This document shows positions 53,213 through 63,067 of a stretch of 64,000 bases of DNA, piece by piece (the stretch's first letter is position 1; each line of letters opens with the position of its first letter). Made by a program: the position numbers and the translations under genes. The stretch spans positions 501,428-565,427 of the forward strand of contig NW_017962913.1 of the NCBI RefSeq assembly GCF_001661345.1. Direction: 5' to 3'. Source of the DNA: Ascoidea rubescens DSM 1968. Lineage: Eukaryota; Ascomycota; Saccharomycetes; Ascoideales; Ascoideaceae. The notes below the pieces were generated by a model. That model made no database searches and was not told the DNA's origin. It saw only the letters and a list, made by a program, of their open reading frames with translations.

Positions 53213-56200
53213 ATGGACTCTGATAAGACTAAGACAGACTGCGACACTTGTATTGTCAACTTTATCAACAGCAACGATAAATCCCAGAACACTGCAACGC
53301 TTGACACAAAAAGCTGTAAGAACCACGATAATCTCTACAATCTCTCGCTTTTGAAACAGCTCGATAACCACCAGGTCAAACAAGTCGAATCTGCCATCCT
53401 CGAACGTTTTTCTCCTAAAACCTCTGCTTCTGAATCAACTGAATCTCCAAAATCAAGCTCTACGAATCTCCCGAGAATGGTCGTCAGCAATACTGAAAAC
53501 CAAGCAGATATCGTACCTGTTCCTACCACCACTCCCACTACTTCCACCACTCCCACCACTATCACTCCCACTGCCGAAATTTCCCCTACTAATATCACCA
53601 TAAACAATATTAAACCGCTTTCCAAAAAAATTGCCCCAAATGCTTCACGTCTCCAAAATGACAATATTAACTCCAAAATTCAACATCCCACCCAAAATAG
53701 CACAATTTTATCAACAAGCGCCAACAACAACAAAAATACTCGAAAAATCGGCAAAATTGGTGTATGTGCAATGGACAAAAAAGTCCTCAGCAAACCATGC
53801 AGACACATCTTGAATTGTTTAAACCAAAACGACGAATTTGAACTAATCATTTTTGGCGATAAGGTAATTCTCGATGAATCAATTGAAAACTGGCCCACTT
53901 GCGATTTTCTCATAAGTTTCTTCTCAAATGGTTTTCCTCTAAACAAAGCCATCAACTATGTCAAACTACGAAAGCCCTTCATCCTTAACGACCTAGTCAT
54001 GCAAAAAGTCCTATGGGATCGAAGATTGTGTCTACGTTTGTTGAAAAAAGTTGGTATCCCAACTCCCCATCGTCTAGAGATCTCCAGAGATGGTGGTCCC
54101 AAAATAATCGACGCTGATCTAAAACAAAAACTACTAGAAAAAAATATAGACATTGATCAGAAATTTAAAACTCCAAACTGGGAAATGCTAGATCAAGACA
54201 CCTTGAAAGTTGATGACCAAATTTTGAAAAAACCCTTTGTTGAAAAACCCGTCGATGGCGAAGACCACAATATCTTCATCTACTATTCTTCCAAAAATGG
54301 CGGTGGTGGAAGAAGACTATTCAGAAAAATTGGCAACAAAAGCAGTGAGTTTGATCCTTCTTTATCAGTCATCAGAACAAACGGCTCCTACATTTATGAA
54401 CAATTCATGGACACTGATAATTTTGAAGACGTCAAGGCCTACACTGTTGGTGAAAATTATTGCCATGCTGAAACAAGAAAATCTCCCGTCGTTGATGGTA
54501 TCGTTCGAAGAAACACACATGGAAAGGAAATAAGATTTGTCACCACTTTATCTGACCAAGAAAAGGAAATCGCCTCAAAGGTTTCATCTGTCTTTCACCA
54601 AACTATCTGTGGCTTTGACCTATTAAGAGTCCAAGGTGTTAGCTATGTTATCGACGTTAATGGCTTTTCCTTTGTCAAGGGCAACTCAGACTACTACAAC
54701 AACTGCGCTCAAATCCTTAAAAACATCTTTTTTCAAGCTAGAATTAAAAGAGACCTACAAAGATCCCTCACAGGCACTCCCTACCTTTCTCCACAAACTG
54801 AAGAAAAACACCAAAAATGGGTCTTCAAAGGCCTTGTCTCTGTTATTAGACATGGTGATAGAACTCCCAAACAAAAAATCAAATATTCTTTCAAATCTTC
54901 CATCTTCATTGCTCTTCTAAAGGGCCACAAAGAAGAAGTCATCATTAGAGCTGTTCCCGATCTTCGTATCGTACTAGCTGCTCTACATCTAGCCCAACAA
55001 CAAAAATACGAAGACTCAATGAAATTGCAGCTCCTAGCTACTACTTTGGCGAAAAAAATCAACTTTCCCGGCACTAAAATTCAACTAAAGCCAATATTAA
55101 ATAAAGAATCTAATCAAGTCGAAAAAGTTCAATTCATCCTCAAATGGGGCGGTGAACCAACCCATTCTGCAAGATACCAAGCTACTGATTTGGGTGAAAC
55201 TTTCAGACAAGATATTAAACTATTGAATAAAGATGCCTTGAAAAATGTCAGAGTTTACTCTTCTTCTGAAAGAAGAGTTGTTACAAGCGCGCAAATTTGG
55301 GCTTGCTCATTCTTAGAAGCTGACATGCTACCGGACGATTTCCTAAGAATTAGAAAAGATCTACTAGATGATTCAAATGCTGCAAAGGACCTTATGGACA
55401 AGGTTAAAAAGAAATTAAAACCTCTACTTAGACAAGGAAAAGAGCCACCAAAACAATTTGCCTGGCCAGCTAGAATGCCTGAACCTTACATTGTCATTAG
55501 AAGAGTCGTTGAGCTAATGAACTATCACCATAAAATCATGGAATACCACTTTAAAAATAACGATGTCGAATCAATGCAAAGAAGATGGTGTTGTTCTGAA
55601 GATCCTTATTTATTTAAAGAAAGATGGGACAAGTTGTTTAAAGAATTTCTTACATTTGAAAAAGTCGATCCCTCCAAAATTAGTGAATTATATGATACAA
55701 TGAAATACGATGCTCTTCATAACAGGTCTTTCTTGCAAAAGATCTTCTCTCCTAATGTCGATTTAAATCACTCCGATGTTGAAATGCAATTTTTGGTCGA
55801 TGACTTGAATTCTCCAAGTTTAGTCAACGAATATCCAATTAATGTGCTTGCAATGAATAATTTCAAGTTGCCAAGTGAAAGCAATCCAAATAATGGCAAA
55901 TTGGCCAATTTACTGACATCTGCTTCTTCATCAAATACTAACCTAGCAAAAGTCTCCTCTAAAAATTCAACAAATAATGAAACAGCTACAAAAGAAAAGG
56001 AATTAGAAAACTCTTCCTCTGTTGGTTCTTTAGGTTGGGTATTAAGATCTGCCAACAGAAAGACATCTAGAACCATCACTTCTTCTCCATTTGATGATCC
56101 AAAATACAGTAGATTAAGAGAGTTGTACAAATTAGCCAAAGTTTTATTTGATTTTGTTTGTCCTCAAGAATATGGTATTGAAGATAACGAAAAATTAGAT

Positions 56201-56698
56201 ATTGGATTACTAACTTCTTTACCATTGGCTAGAAGAATTGTTCAAGATATCTCCATGATGAGAGAAACTGATAAATCAGAAATTGTTACATATTTCACTA
56301 AGGAATCTCATATTTACACACTATTAAATATCATTTATGAGTCAAAACTTCCAATGAGAATTGCTAGAAATGCATTACCAGAGTTAGATTACTTATCACA
56401 AATTGGTTTTGAATTATATGAAAGTGCTGACACAACTTCAGGAGTAAAAAGGCATTCCATCAGATTGTCATTATCACCTGGTTGTCATACCCAAGATCCT
56501 CTAGATATTCAATTAGATGAGAAACATTACATCAGCAACATTCCAAAGATATCTCTTACAAGACACTTGGATATCGATTTAGTGACACAAAAATTAAAAT
56601 CAAGATTTTCAAGAGTTTCTTTACCCAAGAAATTTACTGCAGTTAATATAACTAGTCCCTCTGTTGCTAGTTTAACAGAAAACAAAGTCACATTATAA
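53213..56698 (+). CDS. VIP1: Diphosphoinositol pentakisphosphate kinase Vip1 (PPIP5K)
   Basis: 1161 residues (1146 in S. cerevisiae). Vip1 phosphorylates the 1-position of InsP6/InsP7 to make inositol pyrophosphates that signal phosphate status. A Ser/Thr/Asn-rich N terminus of about 180 residues precedes the ATP-grasp kinase (KIGVCAMDKKVLSKPC, NDLVMQKVLWDRR, FVEKPVDGEDHNIFIYY, ETRKSPVVDG, CGFDLLRV, YVIDVNGFSFVK). From about residue 535 comes the histidine-phosphatase domain, which removes the same phosphate, with RHGDRTPKQK at 546. The later catalytic His region is in RHSIRLSLSPGCH. The frame extends 127 codons upstream to a GTG; ATG 53213 is the only in-frame ATG and follows a TATA box. Confidence 0.97.
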   Translation: MDSDKTKTDCDTCIVNFINSNDKSQNTATLDTKSCKNHDNLYNLSLLKQLDNHQVKQVESAILERFSPKTSASESTESPKSSSTNLPRMVVSNTENQADIVPVPTTTPTTSTTPTTITPTAEISPTNITINNIKPLSKKIAPNASRLQNDNINSKIQHPTQNSTILSTSANNNKNTRKIGKIGVCAMDKKVLSKPCRHILNCLNQNDEFELIIFGDKVILDESIENWPTCDFLISFFSNGFPLNKAINYVKLRKPFILNDLVMQKVLWDRRLCLRLLKKVGIPTPHRLEISRDGGPKIIDADLKQKLLEKNIDIDQKFKTPNWEMLDQDTLKVDDQILKKPFVEKPVDGEDHNIFIYYSSKNGGGGRRLFRKIGNKSSEFDPSLSVIRTNGSYIYEQFMDTDNFEDVKAYTVGENYCHAETRKSPVVDGIVRRNTHGKEIRFVTTLSDQEKEIASKVSSVFHQTICGFDLLRVQGVSYVIDVNGFSFVKGNSDYYNNCAQILKNIFFQARIKRDLQRSLTGTPYLSPQTEEKHQKWVFKGLVSVIRHGDRTPKQKIKYSFKSSIFIALLKGHKEEVIIRAVPDLRIVLAALHLAQQQKYEDSMKLQLLATTLAKKINFPGTKIQLKPILNKESNQVEKVQFILKWGGEPTHSARYQATDLGETFRQDIKLLNKDALKNVRVYSSSERRVVTSAQIWACSFLEADMLPDDFLRIRKDLLDDSNAAKDLMDKVKKKLKPLLRQGKEPPKQFAWPARMPEPYIVIRRVVELMNYHHKIMEYHFKNNDVESMQRRWCCSEDPYLFKERWDKLFKEFLTFEKVDPSKISELYDTMKYDALHNRSFLQKIFSPNVDLNHSDVEMQFLVDDLNSPSLVNEYPINVLAMNNFKLPSESNPNNGKLANLLTSASSSNTNLAKVSSKNSTNNETATKEKELENSSSVGSLGWVLRSANRKTSRTITSSPFDDPKYSRLRELYKLAKVLFDFVCPQEYGIEDNEKLDIGLLTSLPLARRIVQDISMMRETDKSEIVTYFTKESHIYTLLNIIYESKLPMRIARNALPELDYLSQIGFELYESADTTSGVKRHSIRLSLSPGCHTQDPLDIQLDEKHYISNIPKISLTRHLDIDLVTQKLKSRFSRVSLPKKFTAVNITSPSVASLTENKVTL

Positions 56699-58605
56699 TA
56701 TTTAAGCCCATAACTATATTATTTTGTAATTTCTTTTTCTTTCTTATATCAAGATTTATATTAATAATATTCTCTTTTTTGTTCATTTCCTTGTTTTTAT
56801 AACTATATTATTATATTGTTTTTTATTTGAACTTTAATTGTATTTTTATTTCCAAAAACGACTAAATTACAGCTAACGATATTCTATAGAAAAAATAAAT
56901 AAAAAACTCTTATCAATATTCTCTAATACTTCCTATACCTTGTAAGCTTTTATAAATTAAGAGCATGAAATATTTTCCTATCCTTCCACAACCTTCAAGA
57001 CAATTGGTAAAACTGTTTTCTTCAAACTTGTCTCTGTTTTTTTTGGCTTTTTTTTTGTTTAATGAGTATTGCTAGCAATAGTGATAGAGTAGAGAAGGTA
57101 TTCATTTTCATTTAAAAAGACAAATTCAAACTTAGATTGAAAGCTTCCACCATCCACTTTTTAACCCACTGCACTAAAAACTCAATAAATTAATTCCAAA
57201 ATAATAAAAGTAGAGCCAAACAAAAATTGGACAAAATAGTATAAATACAAACGATTTCTAGCTAGTATGTGTGGTTTTTATTCTTTTGACAAATTTTCAT
57301 TTGACGGAAAGCACTTGATAAAAAAACAAGGCAATTGAAAATGAATTTATCTCGAATTAACACAATTTCTGCAAATGCTGGATACATAAGGGATAACATA
57401 CAGTTGACAATTCTCTTTACACGATTGAAATGGTAATAGGTCAACACTATAGTTGATAGCAATATCGCCTTTTTCGAAAACTTTCGGATGTTTTCCAGGT
57501 GGGCGTAGTTCGGCCTTCGAAACGGAAAGTAAAGTTGCCTTGCGAATGCTTCGAACCACCAACACTCGTGTCCTCTTTTGACTGTACGCAGCTACCCTCG
57601 GAAATGTCACTGAATCTCCCACAGACTTTACTTGAAACTATTATTTATTAAAACTAGTGCAACTGCGGTTTATGTTTGAATTGAGTGTTCTTTCTTCTAC
57701 TTAATTGTTGTCCAATCCACAAGTCTCTAGATACTTGCCAATTGGTAATGTATATCGCACAGTGTATCCGATTATCTTAGCCAACATCGTTTGAGTTCCA
57801 AGCAAAGAAGAGAAGGTGCACAACTCGGTTTACAACTCCAAGATGGTTAACAGTTATTGATGAGAATGATTTTGCTTTGTTGTCAAACTATTTTGAACAA
57901 TCTAAAAGTAACAATAACAGCATGTAGAGTAAGAATCAAGTGGTTGGTAATAGCAAAAACGAAATTGCAGAGAAAAAGTATCCATAAAAGAGAATCGGGA
58001 AAAGTAAAGTAATATCCTATAAGGGCAACAACAGTATCAGCACATTTGTGGATTTATCAAGTGTGCTAATCATTCCTGATACCAATACAGATATCGACAA
58101 CCATTTGAATAGATATACAGAAATTTGGTTAGGATTGGTGATGATAACAATAATTGCAACACTAAAATGGATAACTCAACAATCAAGTTGTAAAATAAAA
58201 AAAAGGGGATACTTTTGAAAATATGTTTTTGTATAACATTGGACATCACATTGATAATCAATGCCAAAACAGGAGAAGAAAGATGTCTGAGTATAAGAAA
58301 AGGCTATGTTGTTCTCTGATGACCCTCTCATTTGCTTCGCGTTTGGAGCAAATGAGACCAATTATTTGATAATGCAAAAATTTAATTAGCAAACAACCAA
58401 CTCCACTAAATCGATTCAGAATTTTAGTTGGGTGGAAGTGGGTCATATGTTGATTGATTAAATGAATTCAAATTATCTGGTTTGGACTTGAATTTTTGAA
58501 AATAAATTGGTGTATAATATGGGAATTGCATTACTTCTTAAATCGTATTAATACGCTACAAAATCTCTTTTTTTTTTTTTTTTTGTTTCTATAAGCAAAC
58601 TAACA
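56699..58605. other. Gene-free region with degenerate coding-like segments
   Basis: 1.9 kb after VIP1. The first 640 bp is AT-rich 3' flank. From 57345 to 57640 base composition shifts to higher GC and frames are open on both strands, but none has an ATG; TTCGAA occurs three times there (57475, 57515, 57549). The segment 57748-58218 is listed as a possible pseudogene. From 58220 to 58600 there is AT-rich DNA with a T18 run at about 58567-58584 shortly before the velvet-like gene. No tRNA was found; the TTCGAA words lack the arms of a tRNA. Confidence 0.4.
57748..58218 (+). pseudogene. Possible decayed gene, three in-frame stops
   Basis: A single frame reads as plausible protein through 157 codons from ATG 57748 to TGA 58216, but is broken by TAG at 57778, TAG at 57925 and TAA at 57985. 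Pieces include SFEFQAKKRRCTTRF, VIDENDFALLSNYFEQSK, STFVDLSSVLIIPDTNTDID and a hydrophobic stretch IWLGLVMITIIATLKW near the end. I do not recognise a family. It could equally be random open frame in AT-rich DNA or parts of a spliced gene. Confidence 0.25.
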
Positions 58606-59037
58606 ATGAATTCTATAATATTTATCAATCCTCCTTTCTTCTATAATTTCAAAATTGAAAGCCAATCAATAAGGGGAAGGCAGTCTTCAAGTTCAACCAA
58701 ACGACATCTAGATGACCGTAATCTTGTGACATTATCCACAAACAATTATCATGCAGATGCGAAAATTCTGGTGTGTGTCCATCTATTAAATGAACATGGG
58801 AGATATAATGAGTTAGATCAGAAATACTTGGATGGCCAAAAACTTATTGAAGCTTTCAACTCATATCCCCTTACTCTGAATTTTGATTTTCCTAACTTAG
58901 GTATCAGAAAGACTGGACGATGGAAGTTGGCTTACACTTTATTTTTAACCAGTCCCAAGAACATAGAAAATGTTTCAATACATATCATATCTAATACGAT
59001 TGAAGTTTACTCTTCCAAAAGTTACCGTTTTTATTAA
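58606..59037 (+). CDS. Small protein resembling the fungal velvet domain
   Basis: 143 residues with a clear ATG and no membrane segment. The order of motifs resembles the C-terminal half of a velvet domain: AKILVCVHLLNEHGRYNEL (strand followed by a turn), then LTLNFDFPNLGIRKTGRWKLAYTLF, comparable to the velvet hallmark FPDLSVRTEGxYRLxFSLF, then NVSIHIISNTIEVYSSKSY, comparable to the closing VxSxxFxVYSxKxFPG. The N-terminal portion (FKIESQSIRGRQSSSSTKR) is only weakly similar to the usual QQPxRAR entry, and the domain's DNA-binding middle is short. Velvet proteins (VeA, VelB, VosA) are transcription regulators of development in filamentous fungi. The assignment is by eye and could be wrong; an upstream exon is possible. 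Flanked by degenerate DNA and UTP21. Confidence 0.5.
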   Translation: MNSIIFINPPFFYNFKIESQSIRGRQSSSSTKRHLDDRNLVTLSTNNYHADAKILVCVHLLNEHGRYNELDQKYLDGQKLIEAFNSYPLTLNFDFPNLGIRKTGRWKLAYTLFLTSPKNIENVSIHIISNTIEVYSSKSYRFY

Positions 59038-59040
59038 CCA

Positions 59041-59595
59041 AACTAAAATACCAAATAAGTTTAGTTGTTATATTTGACTGGTTATTTTTTTCTAGAAATT
59101 GTCATTCAATCAATTCAAATAACGAATTGATCGCTAATAATTTATACCAATTACATACAATTTTATATTATATATTATATATTATATAATATATTTTTAC
59201 TATATTGTATTTTATTTCAATACATACTTTGTTAAAATGTTAGTGCTATATTCCATTATACAAAAATCACTGTCTATGAAGAGAATTATGAAATTGCGTC
59301 TTTTCCAATAGCACTCTTCTGTTAAAAGCTTTATGATCATAATTACAAGTAGGAAAGTAAGACAGCAAACATAAAACCGGATCGCTGAATAATCAACCAT
59401 AGAAGTTTCCCATTCACAATAAAAGTATGAGCCAAAGCAGTAATTTAGTATGACATGGGTACAAATTGGAAGCTCTATGCGATTTTTACAAAAAAATTTC
59501 TTGAATTTAAGCATTTTCGAAATGTGATTAAAAACAATGCTGTGTCAATCAAACTCATGTATTAAAAGATAAATTTTGACTCTTAAATCAATCAA
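59041..59595. other. Intergenic region with an uncertain 100-codon frame
   Basis: 555 bp between the velvet-like gene and the UTP21 end. The left part is AT-rich with a TATATTATATATTATATAAT block at about 59165-59190. A minus-strand frame from ATG 59514 to 59212 (100 residues, Cys- and aromatic-rich, one hydrophobic segment FYVCCLTFLLVIMIIKLL) is intact, but I have no support for it as a gene. Confidence 0.35.
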
Positions 59596-62500
59596 TTAGG
59601 TTTGAAAAAAATTAACGATACTTGCCGAGACTCTTATCAATTCATCAATTCTATTTGTTTTTTCATTATTTATTCTATTTAATTCATCTAGCAAAGACTC
59701 CAATTCTTGTTCGTCGTTCAAACTACTGGATATCAAATCCCCATGATTTTTCAATAATAGATTAATTAATGCCTGGTAAAGCTCGAAATTTTTGTTAGAA
59801 TTTAATCCGTGGATCATGGCTTTCACAAATAATTTGATTTCTGATAAAGAGGAATCCTTTGTGTTTAATGATTTGATTTCTAAATCTAAGCTGGAAGGAG
59901 AGGATGTTGAAATTAAATCTAAAAATATTGTGTAATCATCCAAGACAGAACATTCTCTTAATGTTTTTGTGAATTTTGATTCAAAAGCTAATGTATTTTC
60001 ATTATTGAAAAATTTCAATGGTCTTTCGGGATTTGTGAGTGAAGGAATCTTTTCACTATTATTATTATTATTATCAGAATTTTGATTTTCAGTGCTGACG
60101 AGCTTTTCAATTTTTTCTGATTTTCCATTTGAAGTTATATTTTGTGATTTATCTTCAGTTTCATATAAAAAGAAAGGAGCCTTTTCTGACTTTTTTGGTG
60201 GTTCTTTTGGTTTATTTCTCTGTTTAATTGTATCTAAATTTAGCAAAGTGTTGAATTTTGATCTTGGACCTATAGACAAAGTTAATAAATCTTTGCTTAT
60301 TTGATCAACTGTAGAATAACTGTTCAAAGAGTCGTCGTTATCTTGATTATCATTATCAAAAGCCGAATCTATTATGCCCAGACCACCAGCAGAAGTATTA
60401 TTCGGAACATCGATTAGCTTAAAATCCTTTTCAGAAACATGTCTGACTGAGATCATTTTAAATTGGCTTTTATTATTCCATAGTGAAATACCATTGCCAT
60501 TTACATGAGAAGTAGCTAAGAAATCACCATTTGGAGAAAACTTAAGATTAGTAATTATGTTTGATATTTTGAAACCATCAATACAGTTCCCGGTTGGCAA
60601 ATCCCAAACTCTTAAAGTTGAATCCAAAGAACTTGAAACAATCCATCTGCCATCAGGAGAAAAATCTAAAGATGTTATTCTGTTTGTATGGCCAAATAAT
60701 TGACGAATAATTCTTTTAGTTTCAAAATCTATGATTATAATAGATAAATCATCCAAGGCCAAACCCAATAATTCCGAAATGGGATTATAAACAATTTTAG
60801 TGATGGGAGATTCAAGATTAATTTTGCTTAAATATTTTGAGTTTCTGAAATTGTAAAATCCAATGTAACCATCTAAACTTGTAGAGCACATTTTGTTATT
60901 CATGGAATCTATAATGATACCTGTTACAGAATTTTTGTGCAATTTGAATTTTTTTCTTAGTATACCACTCTGCAAGTTATAAACGTCAATATTTCCATTA
61001 GCAGTGCCTAAAAAGGCAAAATTTCCACAAGAAGAGATTTTAACAGTATTAATATTTGAATTATCGGAGGATTGTAATTTGAAATTGCCAATTTTTTTAT
61101 TTTTAAAAGACCAAGTATTGGCAAAATTTTGATTTTTATGAGCAGTTAGGATATTATCCCAATCGTCTTCTTTTAATATTTGATAATCCATTGATATGAT
61201 TTCATTATTGTGGTCATTGCTATTGTTTGAGTTATTGATGTTCATGATTTTTTTATTTTTTTTAGACTGTTTAAATGATAGTTTTTGATTTTGAGAATCT
61301 TTTCTTAATGAAAAAGACCAAAATGAGTTATCAGTTGAGGCTGAAAGAATGAAATGGGATTGATGGGCTGTAAAAAGAATTGAAGTTGGAGGAGCAGAAT
61401 GACCAGCTCTTGATCTTAGTAACCTTGGTAAAGGAACTAAAGAGGAATCATTGATTGCTTTTTCATTATTAGAGGAGAAAGAAGGATCAAAGATGTATTC
61501 TTTCAATTGATTGTCAGCACCATTTGTGATGAAAATGGGTTGACCATTTAGAAACTTGACATTGGATATACCACCGAAGGATTGTTTGTGGACACTTTGC
61601 AATAGATAAATTTGCTGAAAAGAATTTAAATCAAAGACAGATAAATTACCATTTTTAAAGGCTATTAATAAGTGAGGAAAGCTGTCAGATCTAAAAGCTA
61701 GAGATGTTATTGGAGTAAGATTTGAGGGCCCTGATTTCCTTGAGTAAGTTTTTATTATTTTTAATACTTTATCTTTTCTGAAATCATAAAAAATCAAGTT
61801 TCCTAAATTGGTTGCAATTAATATGATATCCAATACTGTGGAATTTTCAACTGTTGATATGGCCCCAAGATAATTTTTATTTCTTTGAGAAGTATCCTGT
61901 TCAGTGCGACTGAATATGCTATTTAAATTTGATTTGAATATTAAATTTATTGTTTTGATATTGTAAATTAAAATGTGCGAAGTTGTTGCGATGATCAATT
62001 TATTCAAGTAAGTTGAGGGATGAATTATTTTAACAATTAAATCGTCAGAGTTGGCGTTTGATAAATTGATGGTGTTGTAGAATTTGATTGGCAATTTTAG
62101 TAAATCCTGAAAGTTTGTGTTATTTTTAATGATTTCATCATTTTGGTCAATTGAGACTGGTTTCTTGAAGAGGGAAATTTGGTTATTTGAATTAGAGACA
62201 ATCAAATAATCACCAAAGGTCAAAAGATTATTGATTGGGTAGTTTGAATCCAATTTTGAGTCCAAAGAAATAATTAAACTACCTCTTTTATAAATGTTGA
62301 TCTTATTCTGATATGTTACGAAAATGTAGTGATAATGACAGTAAATATTTGTGATTTTCGATGGTAAAAACGTCTTTGAGACAAATAGCAAATTCAAGGT
62401 TAGAGCATCGTATACCTGGAAAAAATTCCCAACACTGGTGACTATGTAGTACGTTTTACCCAAGGTGCCAATGGCAAAAGGAACATTGTTAGTTATATTC

Positions 62501-62646
62501 CCAATTGATCTGTATGGAGAAAAGATCTTGGAAGCACTCGTGCTGGATGGAGAAACAGAAGAATCAGTTTTCCTTTTTTTAACAGACACATTGGAAGCAA
62601 CAGCAGAGTCATTCATGGTCAGCAAAGCAGAAGAAGAAAGCACCAT
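59596..62646 (-). CDS. UTP21: SSU processome WD40 protein Utp21 (WDR36)
   Basis: 1016 residues (939 in S. cerevisiae). Utp21 is a UtpB-complex subunit of the small-subunit processome, needed for 18S rRNA maturation in the nucleolus. After a Ser-rich leader the conserved start is SKIFSPYRSIGNITNNVPFA. Two tandem beta-propellers follow (motifs FLNGQPIFITNGADNQLKEY, FLGTANGNIDVYNLQSG, GHTNRITSLDFSPDGRW, DSTLRVWDLPTG). The Utp21 C-terminal helical domain has LTLSIGPRSKFNTLLNLD and SNKNFELYQALINLLLKNHGD. ATG 62646 is the first in frame; ATG 62616 (MNDSAVASN) is an alternative closer to the family start. An RRPE-like site and three E-boxes lie upstream. Confidence 0.96.
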   Translation of the reverse strand: MVLSSSALLTMNDSAVASNVSVKKRKTDSSVSPSSTSASKIFSPYRSIGNITNNVPFAIGTLGKTYYIVTSVGNFFQVYDALTLNLLFVSKTFLPSKITNIYCHYHYIFVTYQNKINIYKRGSLIISLDSKLDSNYPINNLLTFGDYLIVSNSNNQISLFKKPVSIDQNDEIIKNNTNFQDLLKLPIKFYNTINLSNANSDDLIVKIIHPSTYLNKLIIATTSHILIYNIKTINLIFKSNLNSIFSRTEQDTSQRNKNYLGAISTVENSTVLDIILIATNLGNLIFYDFRKDKVLKIIKTYSRKSGPSNLTPITSLAFRSDSFPHLLIAFKNGNLSVFDLNSFQQIYLLQSVHKQSFGGISNVKFLNGQPIFITNGADNQLKEYIFDPSFSSNNEKAINDSSLVPLPRLLRSRAGHSAPPTSILFTAHQSHFILSASTDNSFWSFSLRKDSQNQKLSFKQSKKNKKIMNINNSNNSNDHNNEIISMDYQILKEDDWDNILTAHKNQNFANTWSFKNKKIGNFKLQSSDNSNINTVKISSCGNFAFLGTANGNIDVYNLQSGILRKKFKLHKNSVTGIIIDSMNNKMCSTSLDGYIGFYNFRNSKYLSKINLESPITKIVYNPISELLGLALDDLSIIIIDFETKRIIRQLFGHTNRITSLDFSPDGRWIVSSSLDSTLRVWDLPTGNCIDGFKISNIITNLKFSPNGDFLATSHVNGNGISLWNNKSQFKMISVRHVSEKDFKLIDVPNNTSAGGLGIIDSAFDNDNQDNDDSLNSYSTVDQISKDLLTLSIGPRSKFNTLLNLDTIKQRNKPKEPPKKSEKAPFFLYETEDKSQNITSNGKSEKIEKLVSTENQNSDNNNNNSEKIPSLTNPERPLKFFNNENTLAFESKFTKTLRECSVLDDYTIFLDLISTSSPSSLDLEIKSLNTKDSSLSEIKLFVKAMIHGLNSNKNFELYQALINLLLKNHGDLISSSLNDEQELESLLDELNRINNEKTNRIDELIRVSASIVNFFQT

Positions 62647-62708
62647 CACACACAGCTAGAGCAGAGACAGCTGGATCAGTTGAAGCTCTCATATCTCCTC
62701 TCTTGGGC

Positions 62709-62719
62709 AAAATTTTTCA
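62709..62719 (-). promoter_or_regulatory. RRPE-like element upstream of UTP21
   Basis: On the UTP21 strand the site reads TGAAAAATTTT, the rRNA-processing element of yeast ribosome-biogenesis genes. It lies 63-73 bp upstream of the UTP21 ATG. In S. cerevisiae it binds Stb3. The pathway of the downstream gene fits. Confidence 0.6.
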
Positions 62720-62784
62720 CTCCGAAAAAAAAATTGCCAGAGCACCCAAAGCGGAAGGTGCCGCATCAATGGTCTCGCAGATTT

Positions 62785-62818
62785 CACGTGTGTTTTATCA
62801 CGTGAATAAGCGCACGTG
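62785..62818. promoter_or_regulatory. Three CACGTG E-boxes at 14 bp spacing
   Basis: CACGTG starts at 62785, 62799 and 62813, exactly 14 bp apart. The middle copy is the extended TCACGTGA form. These are sites for bHLH factors such as Cbf1, Pho4 or Tye7. Confidence 0.75.
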
Positions 62819-63040
62819 TGCTGAGTGTTTCTAAATAAAAGCTCCTCCACGCAGAGTCGAACTGGTGCGTTTCCGGAGGCTCCTTTTTGGTGTTTACTCG
62901 TTCCGGGAAAAGGTGGGCTTTTGGAGGAATGTCGCCTCAACCGCCATTTCTGCCTCCTCTGCTTCTTCTGCTTCTTCTTCTGGTTTCAGTCCACCTTCTA
63001 CTCTTACTACGTCGCCAACTTCACCAGCTCCTATACTAAT

Positions 63041-63067
63041 ATGTCAGTGGCAATCGGTTCAACATGA
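63041..63067 (+). promoter_or_regulatory. Eight-codon uORF overlapping the VPS39-like start
   Basis: ATG 63041 opens eight codons (MSVAIGST) and stops with TGA at 63065-63067. Its stop overlaps the next gene's ATG (63064-63066) as ATGA, in a different frame, allowing termination-reinitiation. Confidence 0.45.

Larger units (their letters stand above)
62647..63063. promoter_or_regulatory. Divergent promoter UTP21 / VPS39-like with E-box array
   Basis: 417 bp, GC-richer than the genes. It holds the RRPE-like site at 62709-62719, three CACGTG sites at 62785, 62799 and 62813, a TCT/TTC-rich stretch (62950-62990) and a short uORF at 63041. Open frames across the region on both strands show no gene features. 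Confidence 0.65.

Noticed and set aside
57515-57560. TTCGAA words resembling tRNA B-boxes
   Set aside because: No flanking T-arm, anticodon arm or acceptor stem can be formed on either strand.
59212-59514. 100-residue Cys-rich frame with one hydrophobic segment
   Set aside because: Intact with an ATG, but no similarity, promoter signal or codon bias; mentioned only in the intergenic entry.
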